Source: Mycoplasmataceae bacterium
GTDB taxonomy: Bacteria > Bacillota_I > Bacilli_A > Mycoplasmatales > Mycoplasmoidaceae
Assembly (NCBI GenBank): GCA_020024735.1
Contig: JAHHTI010000032.1
Location: 1 to 11,584 of the forward strand
Direction of reading: 5' to 3'
Length of the DNA: 11,584 nucleotides
Positions within the stretch are counted from its first letter, which is position 1; each line of letters opens with the position of its first letter. A program made the translations under genes and the position numbers. Under the pieces are notes generated by a model that was given only the letters and a program-made list of their open reading frames with translations, made no database searches and was not told where the DNA came from. Shown here piece after piece: positions 1-9,400 of the stretch.

Positions 1-1550
1 ACATCTTTATTAGTTGAAGATGCAGGAGCAACTTGTCCTTCAGTTAAATCTAATTCACTTAAAGGTAATAAATCAAATTCATCATCACTAGGGTTGTTTT
101 CTTCTAAAGAGTATCCTTCAGGAAGCGAAACTTCATCAGTAAATAAAAATTTAAAGGTAATTAATTTACGGTGATTAGTTACATCGTTATCAATTTCTAA
201 ATCATATTTATTATGTTTAGCAAATTTTGCTAAAAGAGTGTTCTTTTGTTCTTCTTTTTCAGCATCATCAAAGATGATGGTATCTAGTTTTACTTCCACT
301 TCTTGAGTTTTACTATCAATTGTAATACTCTTAATTACTAACCCTTGTTCAATTACTAATTCTTCTAACTTTGGTTCTTTTAAACTTTCTAATAGTTTTC
401 ATTTCGCAATTGCATCTTCTTGAGCATCTATTTGTTGTTGCATATTATCACTAGTAGAGGTTCAAGTTTCTCTTCTTGGAGTTTTTCTCACACCATCATC
501 ACCTGATAATTGATCTACTCGTTCTTCATCTTCAGTTAAAGGAACAAATAAATTTTCATTATTCCCATCAGCATTTAATGGAGCACGAGGTGGTGGCGGA
601 GGAGTTGGTCCGGTTGGTCGAGCAACTGGTCCATTCGGTTTTGCACCTGGTTTAAAATTACCAAATCGATTAGGTTGACGATTAATTCCACCTCTTCCTT
701 GGTCTAAAATTCTTTGAACGTAAGCATCTTGTAAATTTTTATTACTATTTAAAGCCACATCATCCATATAATAAGATTTATCAAGATGAACTCTAACAAT
801 ATCATTAGGGTTAATCCCAACCTTCGCTGTATCTACTTCAAAATTTTGCTTACCATCAACTGTTTTAATAAAATCATTATATTTATTAGCTACATATTCT
901 TCAGCGCTAATATCTCTTTGTTTAATTTTAGGAGTATGATAAATTTTTAACAATAAATCAGCTTGTTCATCACCAGTACTTCAATCTTTTTGATATTCAT
1001 CTAATTTCTTAGGAAGATATTCAAAATTATCTTCACCATACATTGTCTTTAAAGTTTCATTGGTGATTTTTTCTTTAATATCATCATAGATGTCATCTAA
1101 ATTCTCATTAAACTTTTCATAGTTCTTTTTATTTTTAGCTTCAGTTTGTGCAATTCTTTGCATCTTTTCATAATTAGTTAAAGAATTTCTCCCACGATCA
1201 CTCACGGCATATGGATTTAAAGCATCCACAATAATTTGATCTCATTCGTTAAAGTCATATTCACTATAATCAACCGACATTGCTAAACTAGTATCAGCCC
1301 CATCAATCATATCAGGGTCTAACTTTTTAATTTCTTTATTCTTCTTTTCTTTGGCTCTTTTTCTTTCTTTAGCAACCGCTTCTTTGTCATAATCAAATTT
1401 TTCTGGTGGTAATGCATTCGGATTGCTTCTTAATTTTTCAGAAACAATTGTTGCCATATATTTTTGATTAGTTTTTCTTCGATCATCGTTTTTAGAAACA
1501 TATGTTTGCCGTGAATTAATGTTTCCATTATAAATATTTCTACCGTCCAT
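1..1550 (-). CDS. Hydrophilic protein with Pro-rich segment, unknown function (3' end outside window)
   Basis: Open from ATG at 1550 to the window edge under code 4 (516 codons), with in-frame TGA read as Trp at 1242, 981, 462 and 399; no TAA or TAG. I do not recognise a family. There is no signal peptide or membrane segment, so it is probably cytoplasmic. Residues about 1-90 are strongly basic (KERKRAKEKKNKEIKK). Residues about 100-290 look helical and charged. Residues about 299-325 are Pro/Gly-rich and contain a run of five prolines (PTPPPPPRAP). After that comes an acidic stretch (LTEDEERVDQ), then mixed alpha/beta sequence. The start is supported by GAGG four bases upstream and by a TATAAT box further up; the frame stays open upstream but offers no other ATG nearby. 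Basic, coiled and Pro-rich composition is seen in mollicute cytoskeletal or attachment-organelle proteins, but that is only an analogy. It is transcribed divergently from the ttcA-cinA operon. Confidence 0.85.
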
Positions 1551-1584
1551 GAAGCCTCATTTTTTTACAATATTGGTATTATAT

Positions 1585-1590
1585 ATTATA
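1585..1590 (-). promoter_or_regulatory. Candidate -10 box for the Pro-rich protein gene
   Basis: The minus strand reads TATAAT here, preceded by TTTTTG, 34-36 bases before the ATG at 1550. It matches the -10 consensus exactly. No good -35 hexamer lies 16-18 bases upstream, which is common in mollicutes. The region is AT-rich, so a chance match is possible. Confidence 0.5.
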
Positions 1591-1664
1591 CAAAAATTAA
1601 ATTCTAAACCTTTAAATATAGCATTTTCATATTGAAAATTCTCCTGGAAAACTTTATTTTTCAC

Positions 1665-1680
1665 AAAAACACTGGTTTTT
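1665..1680. repeat. Small AT-rich inverted repeat beside the operon promoter
   Basis: AAAAAC (1665-1670), loop ACTG, GTTTTT (1675-1680): a perfect 6-bp dyad immediately next to the candidate -35 box at 1681. It is too weak for a terminator; it could be an operator half-site arrangement or chance in AT-rich sequence. Confidence 0.25.
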
Positions 1681-1709
1681 TTGTTGATTTTTTAAATATC
1701 ATTTAAAAT
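1681..1709 (+). promoter_or_regulatory. Candidate promoter of the three-gene plus-strand operon
   Basis: TTGTTG (1681-1686) and TAAAAT (1704-1709) are separated by 17 bases and lie about 40 bases before the GTG start at 1748. Both hexamers are near-consensus for the housekeeping sigma factor. The surrounding sequence is nearly all A/T, so specificity is limited. This is the only gap upstream of the operon. Confidence 0.45.
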
Positions 1710-1736
1710 ATATTTAACAAAAAATACCAAGTATTA

Positions 1737-1742
1737 GTGAGG
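1737..1742 (+). promoter_or_regulatory. Ribosome binding site deciding the GTG start at 1748
   Basis: GTGAGG ends five bases before GTG at 1748. It supports that non-ATG start over the internal ATG at 1778, which has no such site in front of it and would remove the predicted first beta strand. Confidence 0.6.
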
Positions 1743-1747
1743 TTAGT

Positions 1748-2086
1748 GTGAGCAAAAAAATAAGTTTTAATGTTAGTATGGAACAATTAGAAAAAGCTAA
1801 AAAAATGTATGACGTAGCTGTTAAGCATGATGCTAATATGACATTTGATCAATTTTTAGAAAAATTTGCTATCAATGCTTTTGATACTCAATTAGAAATT
1901 AATGAAATGAATAATAGTATGAATAAGATGTTTGGAGATATGATGGAAAGTATGGGTAAGGATGGTATTAATAATTCCTTAAAAGATATTGATACTATGG
2001 TTCAAGAAATTTTTAAAGCCGGTGTCCAAAAACAAACAAACTCTGAAAATAATAAACAGGATGATAAAAATAAAAAGAAAAACTAA
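1748..2086 (+). CDS. 112-aa protein of unknown function, possible ribbon-helix-helix-like N-terminus
   Basis: Starts with GTG at 1748 after a GTGAGG site and ends with TAA two bases before the next gene, so it is very likely translated with the TtcA-like gene as operon leader. I do not recognise the family. The first 50 residues suggest a short strand (KKISFNVS), a helix (MEQLEKAKKMYDVAV) and a second helix (TFDQFLEKFAINAF). That order and spacing resemble the strand-helix-helix layout of MetJ/Arc-type ribbon-helix-helix DNA-binding proteins, but no diagnostic residue confirms it. Residues about 50-75 are rich in Met and Asn (NEMNNSMNKMFGDMMESMG). The C-terminus is a charged Lys/Asn/Asp tail that looks disordered. 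If the fold is right it could regulate its own operon or the divergent gene across 1551-1747; that is inference. Confidence 0.8.
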   Translation: MSKKISFNVSMEQLEKAKKMYDVAVKHDANMTFDQFLEKFAINAFDTQLEINEMNNSMNKMFGDMMESMGKDGINNSLKDIDTMVQEIFKAGVQKQTNSENNKQDDKNKKKN

Positions 2087-2088
2087 TT

Positions 2089-2898
2089 ATGAGAAAAATA
2101 ATTGGTAATATAGCTAAGGCTAATAAAATCTTTGAAATGATCAAAGATGGGGATCGGATTTGTGTTGGTGTCAGTGGTGGAAAAGACTCAATGACACTTT
2201 TATATGCACTAGGAGTTTATCGTCACATTGCTGCTAAAGAAGGGATTAACTTTACAGTAGTTGGGGTGCACATGAAACTTAATCTTTGTGCTGTTGATTA
2301 TGATTCATTAGCCGAATTTTGAAAATCTCAAGGCGTGGAATTTTATCTTGCCGATACCAAAATGGGAGAGATTTTAAAAACTCAATTAAGAAAAGGGAAG
2401 ATTCAATGTTCATTGTGTTCTAAAATGAAGAAGGCCATTTTAATTGACCAAGCTAAATTACATCATTGTAATAAAGTGGCCATGGGTCATCACGCTGATG
2501 ATGCCATTGAAACATTGTTTTTAAATATGATTAATGAAGGGAGAATTGCTACCTTTAAACCACAAATGTTTTTAGACCGTAATCAAATTATGTTTATTCG
2601 TCCTTTAATTACATGTCGGGAAAAGGATATTGCTCGGGCAGCTAAAAAATTAGAACTACCAATCTTACCATGTGGATGTCCGATGGAAGGATTTACCCAA
2701 AGAGATACGATGAAAGCTTTTTTAAAGCAACATTTTTATGATGATAAAAAATGGAATAATGCTTATAATAATTTTTATACCGCTTTATTTAATGGTAAAC
2801 AAGCAGATTTATGATTTATTGATACGCATGAAGATAAAATCAATCCTATTGATTTGAGGGATAAAGGAGCACGCGATAATGGAAGAACCAAAAAATAA
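2089..2898 (+). CDS. ttcA: TtcA-like PP-loop ATPase, tRNA thiolation
   Basis: 269 aa under code 4, with Trp-TGA at 2320 and 2812; the only TGG in the window also lies here (residue about 222). PP-loop SGGKDS at residues 29-34 binds ATP and adenylates the tRNA base. Further TtcA-family marks are CSLC (107-110), GHHADD (133-138), the RPL..CREKDI block (171-181) and C195/C197 in PCGCP. In E. coli TtcA, two cysteines of the CxxC motif plus one C-terminal cysteine hold a 4Fe-4S cluster and 2-thiocytidine is made at tRNA position 32; the equivalent cysteines are present here. TilS is less likely because it lacks the CxxC motif. The enzyme should be cytoplasmic. It follows the 112-aa gene by 2 nt and overlaps the CinA-type gene by 20 nt, indicating one transcript. 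Exact tRNA target is inferred; other TtcA/TuA-type thiolases share these motifs. Confidence 0.88.
2863..2869 (+). promoter_or_regulatory. Ribosome binding site of the CinA-type gene, inside ttcA
   Basis: AAAGGAG, nine bases before ATG at 2879, lies within the last codons of the TtcA-like gene. It is the strongest Shine-Dalgarno match on the plus strand and fixes the 20-nt overlapping start. Confidence 0.75.
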
Positions 2899-3364
2899 AA
2901 AGATTGCCCAAAAAATTTACGAATACTTAAAGCAACATCACTTAACTATTTCTTTTTGTGAAAGTGCTAGTGCTGGTGCATTAACTTCAATGTTTTGTGA
3001 AACTTCAGGAGTGAGTGAAGTTTTTAAAGGTTCAATTGTGGCTTACCAAAATGAAGTAAAAAATAAATTATTAGGAATTAGTGAAGTCATCTTAAATAGT
3101 CAAGGAGCTGTGAGTGCTGCGACTGCGGAATTAATGGCTACTAATACTGCCAAAAAATTACATACAGATATTTGTATTTCTATTACCGGGAATGCTGGGA
3201 GTAATGTAATGGAAAATAAACCAGCTTGTTTTTATTATGTGGGTATCTTTATGATTGATCGTTGTGATGTCTTTGAAGTACAATTAGTTGATCATGAAAG
3301 AAACTTCAATCGTTTTAATATTGCTGACTATGCTTTAAATAAATTATACGAATATATGAAATAA
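2879..3364 (+). CDS. cinA: CinA C-terminal domain protein (PncC-type, NMN amidohydrolase family)
   Basis: 161 aa, the usual length of a stand-alone CinA C-terminal (PncC) protein; the N-terminal molybdopterin-binding-like domain of full CinA is absent. Family landmarks in order are E28-S29 in FCESASAG, GVSEVFKGSIVAYQNEVK (44-61), the LLG block, QGAVS (75-79), and TGNAGS (103-108) followed by KP. In characterised PncC enzymes this fold deamidates nicotinamide mononucleotide to nicotinate mononucleotide in NAD salvage. Two signature motifs have drifted: the usual ESCTGG is ESASAG, and the usual TGIAGP is TGNAGS. Activity is therefore less certain than membership of the family. The start is set by AAAGGAG and overlaps ttcA by 20 nt; it is the last gene of the operon and ends 17 nt from the convergent surface-protein gene. 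Confidence 0.85.
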   Translation: MEEPKNKKIAQKIYEYLKQHHLTISFCESASAGALTSMFCETSGVSEVFKGSIVAYQNEVKNKLLGISEVILNSQGAVSAATAELMATNTAKKLHTDICISITGNAGSNVMENKPACFYYVGIFMIDRCDVFEVQLVDHERNFNRFNIADYALNKLYEYMK

Positions 3365-3381
3365 GTTATCTTAAATGGATA
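3365..3381. other. 17-nt convergent gap with no visible terminator
   Basis: Separates the stop codon of the CinA-type gene (plus) from the stop codon of the 1006-aa surface-protein gene (minus). There is no GC stem with a T run on either strand. The nearest dyad is TTCTTAATAAGAA, about 13 bases inside the minus gene, which is too AT-rich to be a convincing intrinsic terminator. The two transcripts probably overlap at their 3' ends. Confidence 0.6.
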
Positions 3382-6300
3382 TTAACGACGGTGTTTCTTA
3401 ATAAGAATAATAGCACTAACTATTATTATTAATGTTAAGACTAAAATCGGAATTAAATAATATAGATAGGTAGTAGAATGATAAGTTTCACTTACCTTTG
3501 TTCCATTAACACTTAATAAAGTGCCTTCTCCTCCACTTGTACCATTAACGGTATATTGGAATTGGAAGATATAATCATGACCAATAGTATAAGCAATGGT
3601 ATCTTTTTTTAAATAAATATCAGAAAGGGTAAAACTCATAATAACTTCTTTTTTCGAAGGATTATTAAAATCAGTTGCAACCCCCATCACATCCACAGCT
3701 TTCACTACATAATCACTTACTGGATTAGTTAAGGTTAAAAATTGTTTGGCTTTCTTATCTAACGCAGCTCCTGATAAAACATGGAAATCATCTAATAAAG
3801 TATCAACATTTGTTCCTGAAGGAATATGTGACTTCACTACTGTCACACCTGAAATATTTCTAAAACCTTCAATGGTAATCGTTTGTTTATTTTTGGGAGT
3901 TGATCAGATGGTTAATAAAATTGAATTAGCTGTGTTACTTTTAACATTACATTGTCCAAAGGCAATATCATGAGCATCAGGGGTTTTAGCAAACAACATT
4001 CTTTTAATAGTAGCATTATTTAAAATATTAGTAATAAAGCTTTTATTACTAGGATTATTAAAATATTGAGCAGCCACAGGAGCGGTCATTGAACTTCAAT
4101 TTTCCCCACTAATCCGGTCAAAATTACGGACATTAATCACACTGGTAAAGGTATCTTCATAAGGAGTTACTAAAGTAGAGGGGTGTAAGGCTACTACAAT
4201 ATTATAAACATAGTTTTTTACCAATCCTTCACTACTATAAAATTCAGGGAATAAGACACTCACAATTGCTTTATCATTAGAACCTTGTGAATGTAATTGG
4301 GAAATGGATAATTGCACCGGAGCATCTGAAGGAAGATTGGTCACATTAGCTAAATTATTTTGACTTACATTAATCCCCACATTACCTTTTTCTACCTCTG
4401 CTTTAAATTCTTCATAACTATAATTTAAGAAAGAGGTTTGGTCTAATGTAACAATGGTTTCTTCATAGCGGTCAAAACCAGTGATAGTAAATAAGAAACC
4501 AGTTGTAGAAATAAACACATCAGTGTTAGTAATTTCACTAAAAAGAGGAATGTTAACACTAACTAATTGTTTAGGAGAAGTTTTATTCGCATCTTGCACT
4601 AATGTTTTAGTACTAATAACTTGTACAATACTTTTAAAATAATCAACATTGTCTAAAATATCAATTAGCTTCTTTTTCATTGATGTAGGAAAACAATTAG
4701 CAGTAGTATTAAGATAAACTAAAAGGTGATTTCTAATGGCATCAATAGCATCATATTGATAGACATTATTTCCCGTAGGAGAAACTGGAAGATTAATTTC
4801 ATGACTTAATTCTTTAAATTGAATAGGTTTAGTAAAATCCTTAATAATAAAATATCCACCAATTCCAATTCCACGAGGATTTTGGACATCAAGATTATTA
4901 ATCTTGCCATAGGTTAATGAAAAATAAACTTTTAGTTCTCCTTTTTTGGTATCATACTCTAATGTATCAATAATATAAACATTGGATTTATCATTAAAGT
5001 CTACTGGTAAATTAATAAACATTCCTTTAATATCTTTAGTTTTTATTACATTGGTTAAATCAGCAATGGTAACATCTTCCAAAAGTTTTCGAGAGATTTT
5101 TTCATCAATCGATGCACTATATTCCATAATATGACCACTATTAAAAGCAGTCGTTAGGGTATCTGGTAAAACTTCACCGCTTGCTGCTTTAAAACCCGTA
5201 ACTGTTCAAGGAACATTTTTTAAAGTCCCAAAAGGTTTAGCAATATTATTAAGGACAATATTTTCAATATCCACATTAATAATTAAAGTACCATCACTAA
5301 TATTTTTAATTAAATTAGTTCCAGGGTGTAAAGTAAGCTTAACTGCTGGTAAGTCTCTATCTTGCTTTTCATCAATCGTTCTTCCTAATTGTTCTAATAA
5401 TTCATTAAGGTTAAATCTATCTAAAGAATCACCAATTAAATCTTTGTTTAAAGTACCTAAATCAGTGGTTAAATTTTTAGCATTAAAAGCTTCACAAGTA
5501 ATGTGGTTAGCATTAAATAAATTAATGGAATAAGCATAAGTATCTTGATGCTTACCATTTACTTGAACATTTTCTAATAAAACTTTAAAAACAAATTGGG
5601 AAGTACCACTTGGTTCATTACCGGTAACAGCGTTGTTTAGAGTAGGGAATTCTCCAGTTTCATAATATTCACTAATATTGGTTGGGGTAGCATTCGGTAA
5701 AGAGATACTAATTTGACTATTATCTTCCAAACGATTATTAGGGTTATATAAAAAATTCTTAATAACAGTATCTTGTAATTGATGATATAAAGTAGCATCA
5801 TCATAAAGCATTGCATTCACAAAATCATAAGGGTATCAATTACGATGCAAGGTTTGAGCATCTACATAACATGTTGTGGTTAATAAACTTCCTAAATTTT
5901 TAATTGGCATAATGTTCCCATCAACATATTGATATTTTGGATCATTGGCTACATAATTAGGTAATTGAGGACGTGGCATAAAACCAACAATTTTTAAATT
6001 ACCAACCACATCCGCAGTAGCGGTAGAGATTTCTAAGATAATAAAACCATTAGCATTCGAAGCATCAATAATTCTAAGATTAAAGCTAGCTATAGAAAAA
6101 TCAGGAGCAATATTTAACAATAGTTCATCCTTGTGATCAACAATAAACTTTTTTCAAAAAGGAATATCTCTTTCACTTTCGGGTTTTTTATCACGAATCA
6201 ATAAATCAGTACTATTATTAACACTATAAACCGCTTCACCCCGAGCATTAAATAGATCAGGGTTAATTTCTCAAGTTGGAGAAGTTTTAGTAGTAGATGA

Positions 6301-6402
6301 AAACACCATATTGGTTGATGGTAAAGAAGTATTAGCCATCATCGCCATTGATGCCATTAAAGGAAGGATACATAAGGTACTAAAAATAATTTTTTTCTTC
6401 AT
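3382..6402 (-). CDS. Large type I membrane surface protein, 1006 aa, diverged GF-ending modules
   Basis: Continuous from ATG at 6402 to TAA at 3382 with Trp-TGA at 6271, 6154, 5836, 5206, 4096 and 3904. N-terminal signal peptide: MKKK, hydrophobic IIFSTLCILPLMASMA, plausible cleavage after A20; Cys11 sits too early, inside the hydrophobic core, for a lipobox. The body is Thr/Asn/Ser-rich and beta-strand-like. Four segments end in the same way: LKIVGF (to 141), WTVTGF (to 404), FTITGF (to 643) and ITIEGF (to 847), suggesting diverged modules of about 200-260 aa. A single transmembrane helix at about 981-1001 is followed by KKHRR, giving an extracellular body and a five-residue cytoplasmic tail. 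The endings resemble those of Mollicutes lipoprotein-associated repeat domains (Lipoprotein_17/DUF1410 type), which is a tentative likeness. Its start overlaps the stop of the upstream giant gene (TAATG), so the two are probably co-translated and may act as partners. An adhesin or surface-coat role is inferred. Confidence 0.88.
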
Positions 6403-9400
6403 TATAAAACTCCTGAATCTTCATCAATTAAATGATTTCGCTTATATGCAGCAATTGATAAAACAATCATTGCAATTAGTAATAAGGTAACTGCTAAAAT
6501 TAATAAAATATATCAAGGACTCATCCGGTTACTAATAGGAGTTGGGGGAATAGTAGCAGAACTAATTTCCACATTTAAAGAACTAAATAGCGGATTAAAT
6601 GATCCAGCCAATGGGAAAGAATAAGAAAGCGCATCTCGTCCTTCACAATTAATATTGATTTTAGAAGTATCAAGAGAAATAGAGAAGTTACTTGCATCAT
6701 AGTTAATAGCACTATTATTAGTACCAAAAGTAATGGCAACCTCAGGTTTTTGATTTCTTAATGAATTCACCACAATTAAAGGAATAGAAGAGATATTACT
6801 ATTCACAAAGTCTTTAATAACCTTACGGCATTCTTCAGCCACAGCAGCTTTCACTTTATCGACATTAGCAATAGTTTCTTCAGATAATTGTTTAAGTACC
6901 TTATAACAAGCTCTTTCAAATAAGCTATTTAATTCAACCCCGTTATTAATATCTTGGTAAACAAGGTTAATGTTTTGCTTGATAACTTCTGGTTTTCCAT
7001 TTACATATCCATTAAAAGTAACTTCAACTCTTGTTTTATCATCAATGAAATTGACTTCGATATCTTGGTTATTAGCAATTTGTGAGAAATAAGTTCCTAA
7101 ATTAGTGGTTAAGTACTTAGTAATCAAAGCTGAACGATTAGTCAATTCTGCTTCGTCAAAGTATTTTTGATAGTCTATCAAAAAAGCCTGTTGATTAGTA
7201 ATTTCATACATATTCAATACTTGGTTAGCATTGACTGGTGCAGAATTTAAAGCAGTACGATTAAAACCAGTCATGGTAACTGGAAAATCTAAAGTAGTGG
7301 TTAATAGATTTCCGTTTTGCGCAGCATTCGTAGTAGTAATATTTAAGGAAATTGAACCATCAGCATTATCCCTTGTTTTTGCAATATCACTAATGCTAAA
7401 GGATAAAGGAGTGTCTTTAAATCATTGATTGTAATTAGTATTAAGTCAATTAACTAATTCCTTTTTTTGGGCAGCATCATTAAAGATTTGATCAATGGTA
7501 AAATTAGCAAAAGGGGTATTAGTAAGATTAATAATAGTATCAGTTTGTTTTAAAGCTGTCGAAGCGGTTGAAAAATTAATGAAGTGGGTAGTTCCAGATT
7601 TATAAACCGGAATGGTTGAACTTAATTTTTCTGGTAATGAATAAAAATCTGCTGTTAATTCAATTTGGTTATTACTTCCAGCTACTGCACTAAATGCTCA
7701 TGAACCATCCTTAATGATATTTGTTCCACTAGGGGCAGTGACTGGATTAATCGGATTCTTAAAATAATAGTTTAAATTACGTGCTGCATTAATGTTAGCA
7801 ATGATTGTTGCTTGGATTGATGGGGAATTTAAAACATCAAAAGCAAAATAATCTTGCAATGGTAAACTGTTATAAAAAATATTTGCTTCTTCTACAGGAA
7901 GGGGATCATTAAAAGTAGTTAAAGAACTAGCATCCCGATCCCCTCCAAAACCAATCACTTTAATATTAACAGTGATTTCACCAATCACATGCTTACTGGT
8001 AGTAGCATCATTAATCATTGCATTTCTTAATTTAACAGTTACTTCAATACTGCGATGAGCATCATCTGGGTTTTTTAGTTCAATCGCAGGGTCAGTACTT
8101 TGGTTAGAGGTTAGGAAAAATTGTGGGTAATTAACAAACATTAAAGATAAGTTTTTTTGAATCATTTTAATTAAAGCATTCTTAGCATCTAAATTGGTAG
8201 CAACACTAGAAGGAGGAATACTACTTAATAGTTTATCTCCACTAATATCTAATCCACGACTACTAGCACTTATTCCATAATCTGGTAGTAAAGATGTTAG
8301 TTTAGTATTAAAACCTTGAATCACAATTTGTTGCTTATTAGTAGAATAAAAAGGTAAATCATGAGGGTTTAAAGCATTACTTAAAATATTAGCTTCTACT
8401 ACTACTTGACTAATATCATCAGTCTTAATAAAATGCGGATCTAAGAGTGGTAATTTATCATTAGTAGTGACTGGGAAATTATCAAAATACTTATAAGGGT
8501 TCTTATTAATATCATTAATGATTTTAGCTTGGTATTCATTTACCCCACCACCAATTCAATCATAGACATCAATGGCATAGGTATTAGCATTCATACCATC
8601 AATAGATAAATCATTAATCTTTAAATCATGCTTAATGGTAGTTGCCGGAGCTGGACTAATAAAATTAGTTACTTGAATTTTAAATTGATTAATACTGATT
8701 TCTCCAAAGGCGTTATAGGTATTTGCCATTTTAAAAGTAAAATCAAGAGCATTTGGAAGGGTACTCTTAGTGACTTGAATATCAGTAATATCCTCTTCAA
8801 CATAAGGGTAATGAGTAGTAGTGATAGTAGGGTCTTTATCATTAGGTGGAAGGTTACTAAAAATACTTTCCACATTATTGATAATAAAAGTTTTAATGGC
8901 ACTTTGAATTTCATAAGTATCTAAACGATTAATAACTTGTGCAGTTAAATACTTTCCTAGTTCTCCAGACACTGCAATCCCATTATCAATCACAGATGTT
9001 TTAACCTTCGTAGGTTCTGGTAAGTGTGCTTGATAATAAATGGTAAAAGGTTGTAATGCTTCATCCTTGTGGAAACTAAAATTATCATCATTTTCAATAT
9101 AGTTAGTTAAATAGATATCAGCGGTAATTAAACCTTTTGATTGCGGTACTAAATGAGCAGAATTGTGAGTAGTCATTGTGGTATCAGTAAAACCATTTTC
9201 TAAAATCATATAATTCTTAAGTTCATCATCATTATTTAAAAGATTAATCACAGCTTGTGGTGTTAAATCAAGCGGTATTTTTTTAGTATTTAAACTTACC
9301 ATTGTAGGACTTGCAGGTTTAGCATTAACAAATCTTACCGGATATTCAAAAGTACCAGTTTGCACATTCCCATTAGCATCATAAATTTTACTTAATACGA

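Noticed and set aside
1559..1566. Homopolymer T/A tracts (also near 1675, 1754, 6391 and 7462) as phase-variation switches
   Set aside because: They are only about 7-8 bases long, which is ordinary in such AT-rich DNA, and those inside genes encode in-frame Lys/Phe without other signs of switching.
1665..1682. Intrinsic terminator formed by the AAAAAC/GTTTTT dyad
   Set aside because: The stem has only one G-C pair and no gene ends into it on either strand; it lies in a divergent promoter region.
1551..1747. tRNA or small structured RNA in the divergent gap
   Set aside because: No cloverleaf, T-loop sequence or GC-containing stems; the stretch is explained by promoters and ribosome binding sites.
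6370..6402. Lipoprotein signal (Cys11) on the 1006-aa protein
   Set aside because: The cysteine sits within the hydrophobic core after STL, well before the end of the signal peptide, and the protein has a C-terminal transmembrane helix as anchor. The same reasoning applies to the Cys near 11555 in the giant protein.
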